DNA of 64,000 bases from Flavisolibacter ginsengisoli DSM 18119 (GTDB lineage Bacteria > Bacteroidota > Bacteroidia > Chitinophagales > Chitinophagaceae): the NCBI RefSeq assembly GCF_900129295.1, contig NZ_FQUU01000007.1, positions 62,001-126,000 on the forward strand, read 5' to 3'. Below, piece by piece: positions 35,774 to 44,210 of the stretch. The first letter of the stretch is position 1; every line of letters begins with the position of its first letter. Under the pieces are notes generated by a model, which was not told the DNA's origin, searched no databases, and saw only the letters and a program-made list of their open reading frames with translations. A program made the translations under genes and the position numbers.

Positions 35774-36426
35774 ATGGCAAACGAAATAGCAACACTCTAT
35801 ACTTCTTATTCCAAAGCCTTACGTCTTTGGCACTGGAGTAGCTTTATCATTACATGCTTATTGTTGATAACAATCCTGGTAAGCAAATCCTTTTTAAACT
35901 GGTTATTCGTCAATAATATTATTTATGAAGGTATGGCAAGAGAAGGCATTCATCTTCAACCTGGCCAAACAGCCGGTACTGCAAGTCTGTTGAGAGAAAG
36001 AATCTGGGCCTGGCATACCTACCTGGGTTATATTTTGGGTATTCTTTTTACTTTCAGAATAGTATTAGAATTTTTTCAACCGCGCGATGAACAAATGGCA
36101 ACTAAAGTCAGGAGGGCCTGGTTACAAAATAGAAATGGCAACCGGACGGCCAGGAAGTTCTTAATAGCCAATATCATATACCTACTTTTTTATATACTAT
36201 TAGGTACAATAGCCGGAACAGGCACCTGGATGGCCTTTCATAAGCAACCACAATATTTCGAAACCTTCCATGCTGTGAACAAATACACGAGAATTGCTTG
36301 CTTCTGCTGCTTTTATTTATCATCATTCACCTGGCTGGTGTGATCAGGTTTGAAAGAAAAAACCGTTCTAATCTTATTTCCGCTATGGTACATGGAGGAA
36401 CAAAAGGTGATCATAAAAACCCTTAA
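35774..36426 (+). pseudogene. Cytochrome b561-like protein with a C-terminal frameshift
   Basis: From ATG 35774 (MANEIATLYTSYSKALRLWHW) the frame runs through three membrane helices with haem histidines in RLWHWSSF, WAWHTYLG and FHAVNKYTRI. At about 36298 the frame goes to CFCCFYLSSFTWLV and stops at 36343. The frame one base back continues LLLLLFIIIHLAGVIRFERKNRSN to a stop at 36426, restoring the fourth helix and a conserved-looking histidine. A missing T in GCTTG (36296-36300) explains it. In family members the fourth helix helps hold the haems, so the product as written should be defective. It could also be an assembly error. Confidence 0.75.
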
Positions 36427-36666
36427 TCTTAAAATACAGGTAGTTTTACTATTGTTTTCAACCAATTCTACCCCTACCTTTGACTCGGTTTTTCATAGGA
36501 TATTGGATTTTACACGAGGCAGGATTTCTATCCAGCCTTTTTCTTTTTATAACCCTCCGGTTTTTTAATCCTTTATTCTTTAAATAGTAGTTTTTCTATC
36601 ATCAATTTCGTTGATCTACGACCTTCTAAGTAATTACCATAAACAAAAATTAGGGCATTATTGCCA
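36427..36666. other. Non-coding spacer before the RNA unit
   Basis: I see no gene here. It contains T-rich tracts near 36560-36610 and leads into the promoter at 36667. Confidence 0.5.
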
Positions 36667-36697
36667 TTGCACAGGCCGCTAAATGCGGTTAGTTTTG
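36667..36697 (+). promoter_or_regulatory. Strong Bacteroidota-type promoter
   Basis: TTG at 36667-36669 and TAGTTTTG at 36690-36697 match the -33 and -7 consensus with a centre spacing of about 25.5 bases, as expected for the Bacteroidota primary sigma factor. The transcript should begin near 36701. Confidence 0.7.
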
Positions 36698-36700
36698 TGT

Positions 36701-36966
36701 CAGAAGTTGATTGATAATAAAATCAATCCTAATCCAAAGTCCAGAAAGATCGTCCATAACATAACTAATCCTGATCCTGGAAAAACCAAAACAAAATCCA
36801 ATATCAGTCAACTTCTTTCTTTATCCTTTTGAAAGCCCGTTTATAATCCGTATCCCAACATTGTCCTGAATCCTTTGAAAACCGAAAGGCGTACCGTTCC
36901 GAAAACAAACAAAATTTACAAAACCAACGCCTGATAATCTTAATCCCCTCAGTTGAGGGGATTTTT
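36701..36966 (+). ncRNA. Candidate structured non-coding RNA of about 265 nt
   Basis: It has a near-ideal promoter, no ORF, and a terminator hairpin at the end. AGAAGTTGATTGATA (36702-36716) pairs over all 15 positions (one G-U) with TATCAGTCAACTTCT (36802-36816), closing a 100-nt domain at the very start of the predicted transcript. A second helix AGGCGT/ACGCCT (about 36887/36927) lies in the 3' half. AATCC occurs six times (36725, 36731, 36767, 36795, 36845, 36869), mostly in regions that look unpaired. It does not resemble RNase P, tmRNA or SRP RNA. It could also be a leader for the SDR gene 66 bases after the terminator. Confidence 0.6.
36942..36966 (+). terminator. Intrinsic terminator of the RNA unit
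   Basis: Stem AATCCCCTCA/TGAGGGGATT with a 2-base loop followed by TTT. It lies 66 bases before the SDR start codon, and no protein gene ends just before it. Confidence 0.85.
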
Positions 36967-37031
36967 ATTGAACACTATTCCCCTCTTCCGCGTGGCGTAT
37001 TTGTTGATGCCTTTTAATAAAATTCTTATTT

Positions 37032-38009
37032 ATGTCTAGCAAGCAAATATCCGGCGGTGCCACTGGAAAGGTAGTGGTTGTAACCGGCGCCTCCAGCGGA
37101 GCTGGAAGAGCCATTGCAGTAGAACTGGCAAAGCAGGGAGCCAGGCTGATACTGGCCGCCAGGCGGGAAGAGGCATTAAATGAAGTTGTAGAAGAATGTA
37201 ATTCTTTAGGTGGAACTGCTATTGCAGTAACGGCAGACACCCGTTTCACAGATAATATGCAGGAACTGGCGAGGGCAGCTTATCGCACAGGCGGACGCAT
37301 TGATATGTGGGTGAACAATGCAGGCGTGCTGGCAGCAGGGGAATTTGATAGGTTAACGGCACAGGTAAATGAGGAAGTGATACGGACAAACCTGGTAGGC
37401 TATATGAACGGAGCATATGCAGTTCTTCCTTACTTTAAAAATCAGGGCTATGGCATACTTGTGAATAATATATCTGTAGGAGGATGGATAGTAACTCCTT
37501 TTGCAGCGGCCTATACAGCAAGCAAGTTTGGGTTGCGTGGGTTTTTCGAGTCTTTAAAAGGAGAATTAAAGAACTATCCTAATATACATGTATGTGATTT
37601 ATATCCTGGATTTTTAGATACTCCTGGCATTCAGCATGCAGCAAATTATACCGGGAAATCCCTGAAACCGGCACCCCCGGTATATGACCCCCGAAGGGTG
37701 GGCAAGGCCGTCGTCCACCTTTTCTATCTGCCACAAGCTACTGTGACCATAGGCGCAGCTGCCGGGTTACTAAAGCTGGCCTATGCAACATTTCCTGTGC
37801 TTAGCAGGAATATTACAGCCTCGGTAATTCGTGGCTACCTTAAAAAGGCAGAACCTATCGAAAATACTGAGGGAAATGTGATTGAACCAGTTGCGTATGG
37901 ATATAATATTGATGGGGGCTGGAGCAATGTTCCATCCAAGCATTTATTGGGCAAAGCCTTATTGGCAATTTCAATTATTGCAGGCCTGGTGTTGTTTCAA
38001 AGGAAATAA
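37032..38009 (+). CDS. SDR family oxidoreductase with C-terminal membrane tail
   Basis: A 325-residue short-chain dehydrogenase. The NAD(P) motif TGASSGAG is at 18-25, NNAG near 94, and the catalytic Tyr161/Lys165 in AAYTASK with the preceding serine in NISVGGW. After about residue 250 comes an extension ending in a hydrophobic segment (LLGKALLAISIIAGLVLF), which probably anchors it to the membrane. Such SDRs act on lipid or sterol-like substrates in some bacteria, but the substrate here is unknown. It is preceded by the candidate RNA and followed by a strong terminator. Confidence 0.87.
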   Translation: MSSKQISGGATGKVVVVTGASSGAGRAIAVELAKQGARLILAARREEALNEVVEECNSLGGTAIAVTADTRFTDNMQELARAAYRTGGRIDMWVNNAGVLAAGEFDRLTAQVNEEVIRTNLVGYMNGAYAVLPYFKNQGYGILVNNISVGGWIVTPFAAAYTASKFGLRGFFESLKGELKNYPNIHVCDLYPGFLDTPGIQHAANYTGKSLKPAPPVYDPRRVGKAVVHLFYLPQATVTIGAAAGLLKLAYATFPVLSRNITASVIRGYLKKAEPIENTEGNVIEPVAYGYNIDGGWSNVPSKHLLGKALLAISIIAGLVLFQRK

Positions 38010-38028
38010 TTAGCAGGTAATTGTAAAA

Positions 38029-38064
38029 AAATAAAGGCGGAAGTATTTACTTCCGCCTTTATTT
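38029..38064. terminator. Bidirectional terminator
   Basis: A perfect 17-bp stem (38029-38045 with 38048-38064, core GGCGGAAGTA/TACTTCCGCC) with A/T-rich ends lies between the convergent SDR and PRC-barrel genes. Confidence 0.9.
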
Positions 38065-38864
38065 TATTGTTCGTCCGGGTCTCTTAATCCTTCTTCACTT
38101 ATCCTTCTTTCTACCGAACGATTGTTCCCATATGAACTTCCCCTGTTCTTTTCCATGCCACCTATTTGTCTTCTTTGTTCATATTGATCCCTCCTGTTCC
38201 TGATTCTTTCCATTCTGTCTTCTTCATTCATGCTGCTTTGTCCCCTGTACGATTCTTCACTTCTAACATTATTGCGGGAATTATTGTTCCTGTCTGTTCC
38301 GGTTTCAACAATACCACCTTTGCTTCTTGCTTCCCAAAGTCTTAAACCTCGCTCATAATCGTTATTGACAGGTTGCGCCCCAGCCATTCGGCCTGACCTG
38401 TTCTTGTATAAATTATCATCATTAAAGTAGTCATGCCTGTAGAATTCCGGATTAGGTTCAGCATTGCTGGCGATCTGCATTTTTTCGCCAGTTCTACCGA
38501 GTGTTGAACATATGCGACCTTCCACTTCTGCATCAAGGTGATCCTTATCATAGACAGGAAGGCTACGTAACTGTTCCGTTTGAATGCGGGGTATTAAAAC
38601 ATCGTCTTCTTTAGTATCCAGTTCTGCAAGGCCAATTGGTAATAATATTTTTCTATCATCAAGATTAAGGTCATTGTGTCCCAGGTCAACAACCATGTAC
38701 CTTACTTTTTTCTGCGCTGCATCCACTATGAGGTCCTCTACCTCTCCTATTTTTTGACCGGTTGCATTTTTTACATCCCAACCCCGAATATCAGGTTCAC
38801 CATCAACAATTTCAAAATCGCTATGATCAAGTTCCTGTAAACGTCTGTGTTTCATGTTATCCAT
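38064..38864 (-). CDS. PRC-barrel domain protein
   Basis: A 266-residue cytosolic protein. Residues 1-95 form a PRC barrel (DFEIVDGEPDIRGWDV, IGEVEDLIVDAAQKKVRYMVVDL, ILLPIGLAELD). The C-terminal 120 residues are disordered-looking and rich in Arg, Asn, Glu and Gln. In Bacteroidota PRC-barrel proteins of this type accompany stress genes. It is followed upstream by two small genes on the same strand. The role is unknown. Confidence 0.88.
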   Translation of the reverse strand: MDNMKHRRLQELDHSDFEIVDGEPDIRGWDVKNATGQKIGEVEDLIVDAAQKKVRYMVVDLGHNDLNLDDRKILLPIGLAELDTKEDDVLIPRIQTEQLRSLPVYDKDHLDAEVEGRICSTLGRTGEKMQIASNAEPNPEFYRHDYFNDDNLYKNRSGRMAGAQPVNNDYERGLRLWEARSKGGIVETGTDRNNNSRNNVRSEESYRGQSSMNEEDRMERIRNRRDQYEQRRQIGGMEKNRGSSYGNNRSVERRISEEGLRDPDEQ

Positions 38865-38934
38865 ATTGCGCTTATTTTGGAAGCTGTGCTTCAGTTAAGA
38901 ATAAATTTGCAGTGATTGTAAACCAAAACAAGGC

Positions 38935-39123
38935 TTATACACTCACCGGCAAAGCTTTATTTAGATAGATATAAGATGTTGTGTTTTGATTCACTTCCTT
39001 ATTATCATTGTTGTTTTTATTCCTGGTAATAAAATAAATTACTGCCGCAATGATCAGTACAAGAAGTATCCACAACCAGACTGGAGTTGTATTCTTTTTT
39101 GTTTGTACATGTATGTCCGCCAT
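38935..39123 (-). CDS. Small single-pass membrane protein
   Basis: A 62-residue protein with a short N-terminal part (MADIHVQTKK), one membrane helix (WLWILLVLIIAAVIYFI), then RNKNNND and a polar tail. This layout matches a small family that stands next to PRC-barrel and stress genes in Bacteroidota. It probably shares a transcript with the PRC-barrel gene 70 bases away. Confidence 0.75.
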   Translation of the reverse strand: MADIHVQTKKNTTPVWLWILLVLIIAAVIYFITRNKNNNDNKEVNQNTTSYIYLNKALPVSV

Positions 39124-39208
39124 AATTATAGATTTAAGTGATAAATACTATGGTTGACGCTTCACAAACCGTGCCTGATGAAGCAGGCAGAACTACTAGA
39201 GTAGTGAT

Positions 39209-39439
39209 TTATAGATTGTTATGTTGTAGCAATTCCTGAAATTTTTCAATGGCTTCATTTTGCCATTCATTAAACCTGGTCTCATAGCTTTCTTCAATTC
39301 TTCCGTTGATCCACATGAAATTATGGCGTTCACTATTTAATCGGGTAAGGAAGAAATCATAGTTATTCTCTTCTTTTTTATGCACTATAACATGAGTTCC
39401 ATCTTTCAACCGAAAATCAACAGGATAATTAAGGTTCAT
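39209..39439 (-). CDS. Small hypothetical protein
   Basis: A 76-residue protein if started at ATG 39439 (MNLNYPVDFRL). Earlier in-frame ATGs at 39502 and 39460 would add an N-terminus without clear character. The pattern DGTHVIVHKKEENNYDFFLTRLNSERHNFMW then NGRIEESYETRFNEWQNEAIEKF suggests a small alpha/beta fold. No function known. It may be part of the stress-type cluster. Confidence 0.6.
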   Translation of the reverse strand: MNLNYPVDFRLKDGTHVIVHKKEENNYDFFLTRLNSERHNFMWINGRIEESYETRFNEWQNEAIEKFQELLQHNNL

Positions 39440-39572
39440 ACAGTTTATTTGCATCTTCATGTATGCAAATACCATACAAGCATTATAAACAAATTGTATC
39501 ATTAAGATAACTGCAGTAATCTAATTGCTAATTCATTAAGAGAAAAACAAATGGAAATAGAGAGTAGTAAAT

Positions 39573-39914
39573 TTATGATCTTTTACTTCTTGTAGAATAT
39601 TCAGCAGGGTTAGAGAAATGTTGGGGATTTAATTTCTTATAAATGATAGTAGATAATTGTGCGACTCTCTTTCTATGCTCAAATACTTCATCCCAGGGAG
39701 TACCATTCAACAGCTTTTGTTGTAATTCCTCAGACTCCTGTTCATATAATTGATTAAGTCTTTCTATATCCAATGCCCACAAGTCTTTCATAACACTATG
39801 CATTAAAATAGAAATCTCACAAAAACCAAGCCTCTCAAGGAATTTTATGGAAGTTGTTTCGTTTTTATTTTTCAACACAAGCTCTTCAATAAAATTCATG
39901 GTGTTGTCATCCAT
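39573..39914 (-). CDS. Hypothetical protein
   Basis: A 113-residue, mostly helical protein (MDDNTMNFIEELVLKN). It has no signal peptide or recognisable motif. It lies between small hypotheticals and a YceI gene, all on the minus strand. Confidence 0.55.
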   Translation of the reverse strand: MDDNTMNFIEELVLKNKNETTSIKFLERLGFCEISILMHSVMKDLWALDIERLNQLYEQESEELQQKLLNGTPWDEVFEHRKRVAQLSTIIYKKLNPQHFSNPAEYSTRSKRS

Positions 39915-39970
39915 CTATAAATAGAAAAGGCCCTACCAGGACCTTACCATTTTTCATAGGATGATATTTT

Positions 39971-40561
39971 TCAGGGAACAATGTTCACTTTTAGTTTAAA
40001 ATCTACAAGGAATTCATCCTTCACCTGGACTATACCAGCCAGTTTCCGTGGGGGAGATAATTTAAAATCCGAGAAGTTGAAAATCTTAGTGCCATTTAAT
40101 AAATAACCCGTTTTACCATTATTGATAAATACATAAGGGATCTGGAGCACCTTCCGCTCGCCTGCCAGCTCCACTTCTACCATTCCTTTAATGCATTGTG
40201 CTGTAAACTGGCCATCGGGTAACCGTTCCAATGTTAAAAACCGAATCTTTAATTTAGGATACTGGTCAGCTTTTAATGTTTTTCTAAGGTCTTTTGTGAT
40301 CATTTTACTGTGACAATCAAATTTGAATACATCAACCTCAAGGTCACCGGAAAGTCTTACATCTTTACCGCTAGAGAGTTGTGAAACAAATATGGTATCT
40401 GTCTGGTAGTAGCCTGGCACCTGGCAATTGAACTCGTTTACATTACTTTTACCTGTTACAGTAATAGTGCTGCTTTTTTCGATCGTCCACTTTGCAGGAG
40501 GGGTAACAGTTTTACTAGAAATAAAAAGGGCCAGTACGGGTAATAACTTTAGAGAGAACAT
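39971..40561 (-). CDS. YceI family periplasmic protein (third gene of a YceI-porin-YceI cluster)
   Basis: A 196-residue exported protein with a short signal (MFSLKLLPVLALFIS). The YceI lipocalin-like fold is suggested by STITVTGKSNVNEFNCQV at the start, DVRLSGDLEVDVFKFDC, LRKTLKADQYPKLKIRF and FNFSDFKLSPPRKLAGIVQV at the end. YceI proteins bind isoprenoid or amphiphilic lipids. A strong terminator hairpin lies only about 20 bases upstream of its start, after the porin gene, so expression should depend on readthrough or on a promoter overlapping the hairpin. Confidence 0.8.
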   Translation of the reverse strand: MFSLKLLPVLALFISSKTVTPPAKWTIEKSSTITVTGKSNVNEFNCQVPGYYQTDTIFVSQLSSGKDVRLSGDLEVDVFKFDCHSKMITKDLRKTLKADQYPKLKIRFLTLERLPDGQFTAQCIKGMVEVELAGERKVLQIPYVFINNGKTGYLLNGTKIFNFSDFKLSPPRKLAGIVQVKDEFLVDFKLKVNIVP

Positions 40562-40581
40562 ACAACTATTTTAATAGGAAT

Positions 40582-40619
40582 CAGAAAAAAAGGATGGGCC
40601 ATTATATGACCCATCCTTT
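40582..40619 (-). terminator. Terminator hairpin between porin and YceI genes
   Basis: Stem AAAGGATGGG/CCCATCCTTT at 40589-40598 and 40610-40619. On the minus strand a run of T follows. It ends about 20 bases before the next gene's start codon on the same strand. Confidence 0.85.
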
Positions 40620-40642
40620 ACCTTATTGATGAAGGTCAGAGG

Positions 40643-42028
40643 TTAGAAACCTACTACTGCCTCAACTACATAACCATTGAATTTACCACCACTACGATAA
40701 TCAGATGTTGGGAAATCTTTGTATTTCTGTTGAACCAATTCTGCTTTCAATAGAACGTTTCTTGTTAAGAACCAGCCAGCTGCACCAGCAATGCGGTCAA
40801 CTTTCACATCGTTGCTGATACCAGCTAATTCTGCTTTTACAGTGTTGTAACGGCCACCGATGAACAGGTTCTCATTAACTCCGAATCTGTAGATCACTTC
40901 ACCAGCTAATTGATTCATTGTCCTGTTTGAAGTTTCTGTTTTAGTGCGGCCTTTTGCTGTTTCATAAGTACCGAATAGCTCAAGTCCTTTCACTTTCAGG
41001 AATCCGTTCAACATGATGGCATCAACTTTTTTGCTGAATCCTGGATTTAACCTACCAGAGAAAGCTGCTGCTGTAGAAGCTACTGCTGCACCATTAGCAA
41101 CCCATTTTTCCATTACGTTTTGATAGTTAGAACCGGTACGGTCGCCACCATATAATGTCAAACCACTTCCGGCATTGCTTGAGTTATGATAATAGCTACC
41201 AGCTAAGCGGATTCTTGCAACATCACCGATTGATTTATCGATACCACCTTTCAGGTAAATAGAAGGAGACCTGTTGGTGTTTGCATCTACTACTGTACCA
41301 TTTACTTTACCTTCTGTGGCAGAGTCAATATTTCCTTTGATCATACCATTGGTAATACCCAGCATTCCAAACAATCCGTTCTTTTGCAGGTAAACTTCAC
41401 CACCGATCTCTGTTGCGAAGGCATCAGCAATGTAACCGTCCATGAAAGGGTTGTACAATGTTTGACCACCATCTGAGCGGCGGAAATGCTCATCCCCATA
41501 GTTGATTTCCATGTGACCAACTTTAATGGTAGCTATTTTCATCAGGTTTGTCCAGAACTCACCTTTGAATGGAAGTTTATCAAATTGTATGTATCCACCT
41601 TTTACCCATGCTTCATTGTGGTGACGGGCAGAAAGATAGGTTACCACGTTCAAACGAATACCATCAGCCAGTTGCACATCCAGGTTCAGGTTAGCCTGTG
41701 CAGTCATAAAACCGGGAGCTAAAGGATACAGTTTGTTGGCACCTGCAGTCTGAACAGTGTTTCCACCATTATTCACTGCGTTGTTTTCGTGTTTCAGATT
41801 TTGGAATTGCTGAGTGAAACCAGCTCCAAAACGTACCCTTGGCCCTTCAAAAGGAATACTATCTGGTACTTTAGTAGTTTCGAAAACATTGATACCTCTT
41901 TGATCGTAAGGACGCCAATAGGATGGTCTGAGATAATACTCTTTATCCTGGGCTTTAGATGTTAGTGGCAATAATCCGATAAGAACAACCAGCACTTGTA
42001 GGATGTATTGCAGATTTGACTTTTTCAT
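40643..42028 (-). CDS. Outer-membrane porin-like beta-barrel protein
   Basis: A 461-residue protein with signal peptide ending LTSKAQ. The mature part is a run of alternating-residue strands of porin type, for example IRLNVVTYLSARHHNEAWVKGGYIQF, ATIKVGHMEINYGDEHFRRSDGG, and a final strand ending in phenylalanine (YVVEAVVGF), the usual C-terminal residue of outer-membrane barrels. It resembles phosphate-selective/OprP-like porins, but I cannot name the solute. It is flanked by two YceI genes in the same orientation, 60 bases from the upstream one. Confidence 0.8.
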   Translation of the reverse strand: MKKSNLQYILQVLVVLIGLLPLTSKAQDKEYYLRPSYWRPYDQRGINVFETTKVPDSIPFEGPRVRFGAGFTQQFQNLKHENNAVNNGGNTVQTAGANKLYPLAPGFMTAQANLNLDVQLADGIRLNVVTYLSARHHNEAWVKGGYIQFDKLPFKGEFWTNLMKIATIKVGHMEINYGDEHFRRSDGGQTLYNPFMDGYIADAFATEIGGEVYLQKNGLFGMLGITNGMIKGNIDSATEGKVNGTVVDANTNRSPSIYLKGGIDKSIGDVARIRLAGSYYHNSSNAGSGLTLYGGDRTGSNYQNVMEKWVANGAAVASTAAAFSGRLNPGFSKKVDAIMLNGFLKVKGLELFGTYETAKGRTKTETSNRTMNQLAGEVIYRFGVNENLFIGGRYNTVKAELAGISNDVKVDRIAGAAGWFLTRNVLLKAELVQQKYKDFPTSDYRSGGKFNGYVVEAVVGF

Positions 42029-42087
42029 AAATTTTAATTTTTGTAGTTAGTGGTTGGATAGTAGTTACTTAGAAATTGTTTTAGATC

Positions 42088-42690
42088 TTATTTGGTGATT
42101 TTGGCATTGTATGTAATTGATATAGCGTTTCCGGTTTTAATGGTACCGAACAAAGCTGTTGGAGGTTCTACATTATAATCCGTCATATTCATCTTCTTAA
42201 CTCCAGTTAATGTAAAGCTTTGATCAGCGGCATTATACTTAACAGTGCCCAGGATCTCTGTTTCTTTAGTAGTTCCGGCAATTGATAATTTACCAACGGC
42301 TTTCACTTTATAAGTCACAGCATCAACCGGGGTAACAGTACCTGATGTTAATGTAAACGTGATGTTTTTATAATTTTTAGATTTTAAGGCTTTGAATGTA
42401 TTGTTATCCATTGCGCCATGACCACTTTTTAAAGTTTCAACAGGAACAGAAAAATTAAGAGAAGTTATTCCGGTTAATTTATCACCTGTTAATACGAGGT
42501 TCATATCACATTGGCCTTTTTCTGATTTTACAGTCCAGTCGTGCAGTGAAGAAGTACCATCAACAGCAATACTTAAGTTGTTGGTACGATATAGTAATGA
42601 GTTATTGCTTTCTTTTACGGTGAAAGAAAACATGGTCGTTAAAATTAGTACCAGAGCGGGAAGAACGCTAAAGCGTCGAATAGAAGTCAT
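42088..42690 (-). CDS. YceI family periplasmic protein (first gene of the YceI-porin-YceI cluster)
   Basis: A 200-residue exported protein from ATG 42690 (MTSIRRFSVLPALVL, a good signal peptide). Earlier in-frame ATGs at 42744 and 42735 sit at or just after the predicted transcription start. The YceI pattern is clear: SSLHDWTVKSEKGQCDMNLVL, HGAMDNNTFKALKSKNYKNITFTL, KAVGKLSIAGTTKE, and LTGVKKMNMTDYNVEPPTALFGTIKTG. It likely binds a lipid in the periplasm. It opens the three-gene cluster. Confidence 0.82.
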   Translation of the reverse strand: MTSIRRFSVLPALVLILTTMFSFTVKESNNSLLYRTNNLSIAVDGTSSLHDWTVKSEKGQCDMNLVLTGDKLTGITSLNFSVPVETLKSGHGAMDNNTFKALKSKNYKNITFTLTSGTVTPVDAVTYKVKAVGKLSIAGTTKETEILGTVKYNAADQSFTLTGVKKMNMTDYNVEPPTALFGTIKTGNAISITYNAKITK

Positions 42691-42748
42691 TGTTACAAGA
42701 TTTTTCAGTGTTATAAAATTTGCTTTGTTTTTCATTAATAGCATGACA

Positions 42749-42756
42749 CAAAAGTA
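42749..42756 (-). promoter_or_regulatory. Putative -7 box of the YceI-porin cluster
   Basis: CAAAAGTA on the plus strand reads TACTTTTG on the minus strand, an exact TAnnTTTG. It lies 59 bases upstream of the chosen start and makes ATG 42744 impossible as a start for this transcript. No clear -33. Confidence 0.5.
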
Positions 42757-43285
42757 TTCCCGGGTGAAATGGTTATAGCTGACCCTTATAAGTTTGCTAC
42801 ATGATTATACTCACCTTTGATTTGGGTATAGGTTAGGTTTTATAATAAAGGACAACGAAGTATTATTTGCTTTACTTGTTTTATGGTTATTCTATTATAT
42901 ATAGGTACTGTAACTCATTGTGAAGTATGCTTGATTAACATCAACATATATGAACATATAGGGATGTTGACTAAACAACAATCCATCATTTATTGAAAAA
43001 CTTTGCCTTCATTAACTATGGCCGATGCGACCTGGTTGAATAGCATAAAACGACATCTGTATATTTTTATGTAGCTCGGTAGAATAAAAAAGACATGGTA
43101 ATAAATGAAAACTAAGAGGCTGTGTTTCTTATAATGGTCACAATCGAGTGTGTAAAAATGTTATTTTGTCAACCATTCCCTTTATTAATTTTATGATATC
43201 TGCGAGAACTGATGAAAGTCATAAAGCAAACTTAATTACATCATGAATTTTCAATTCTATTATAGCTTGTTTTGCATTCATAGAT
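42757..43285. other. Intergenic region
   Basis: About 530 bases, very AT-rich, without a supportable gene. A weak hairpin TCAACAT/ATGTTGA lies near 42949-42971. GTAGCTCGGT at 43071-43080 recalls a tRNA D-arm but no acceptor or T-arm accompanies it. Confidence 0.5.
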
Positions 43286-43585
43286 ATGAATGAAGAAAAT
43301 GCGAATGCTATGGAATTGAAATTACAATACGAAAAAACGATCAGTGAGGTAAAGAAAGAATTCACCCAGGTATTTCCACAGTTGAAAGTTGAATTCTGTA
43401 CTACAGAAGAACAAAACACGGTAGCCACCCACGCCATACCTGATACAACTGCACTGGGCGATATTACCGGAGTTTTGAAAGAAGGTACAGTGGAATTAAC
43501 TTCAACTACGCCTTTAAAAGAAATAGAAAAAGTACTTCAACAACAATATTGCCTGCCTGTACAGATTTGTTACATGCCAGCATAA
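43286..43585 (+). CDS. Small Bacteroidota-type hypothetical protein
   Basis: A 99-residue protein. The order 'EVKKEFTQVFPQLKVEFC ... VELTSTTPLKEIEKVLQQQYCLPVQIC' parallels a small conserved Bacteroidota family with 'FPYLKLEFF' early and 'TVAELEQ.F...FGL.VQVFRKSG' at the end. No activity is known; cytosolic. It is a single-gene unit. Confidence 0.7.
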   Translation: MNEENANAMELKLQYEKTISEVKKEFTQVFPQLKVEFCTTEEQNTVATHAIPDTTALGDITGVLKEGTVELTSTTPLKEIEKVLQQQYCLPVQICYMPA

Positions 43586-43665
43586 TGATTTTGGTCTTAG
43601 CAGAGTGTCGATGAAGGGGAACTTAAGCAGTGGGTTCCCCTTTCAATTTATAATAACTCCTGGAA

Positions 43666-44001
43666 TTATTTTTTTGCTCCTGCCCTCTGGCCTTTACATT
43701 TTTCAGCCAGGTTTGCCACATACTTCACATCCATCAGTGCAGGCGCAGCACTATCCATATTAGGAAAATTTGATTTTAGCTGCTCCAATATACACTTGCA
43801 TTGGGCATAGGCAGCTGGTTCACCAATCTTCATCTTAGCACTGTCAACACACCCCGACATGAATTCATTTTCTTCTTGTGCCGGCCAGGTATATGCCTTT
43901 GCACTTGAATTGTCCTTCTCATTATTTGCAGATGTCTTTGGGCCATTCTTGCAGGATACTAACAATGATAAGGCAATGAAGGGAAGTATTAACTTTTTCA
44001 T
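43666..44001 (-). CDS. Small lipoprotein
   Basis: A 111-residue exported lipoprotein, lipidated at Cys17 in LLVSCKNG. After the lipid anchor comes NGPKTSANNEK, similar to the start of the glycine-zipper lipoprotein at 2591-3094 (NNGPKTPAG). Mature cysteines in SGCVDS, AQCKCILEQL and EKCKG give four candidates for disulfides. Function unknown. Confidence 0.75.
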   Translation of the reverse strand: MKKLILPFIALSLLVSCKNGPKTSANNEKDNSSAKAYTWPAQEENEFMSGCVDSAKMKIGEPAAYAQCKCILEQLKSNFPNMDSAAPALMDVKYVANLAEKCKGQRAGAKK

Positions 44002-44210
44002 ATTGCTGATTTAGGTAGGAAGGACTAAGTTTTTATGAAAGTATCGAAAATTAAGAAACTAATCCACTTTGCAGTACCCCTTTCATTGCTTTAATAATAA
44101 GCTCATGCATTTCTGGCATTTTTTATGCTTATGAGTTCCGACCTCAAAATTTAAAGGAATCAACGAACCTTCTTCCTTGTATTTATTCTATAACCTATTT
44201 AAAAAACACT

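Noticed and set aside
43066-43086. tRNA-like D-arm segment GTAGCTCGGT
   Set aside because: No T-arm, anticodon arm or acceptor stem can be formed around it.
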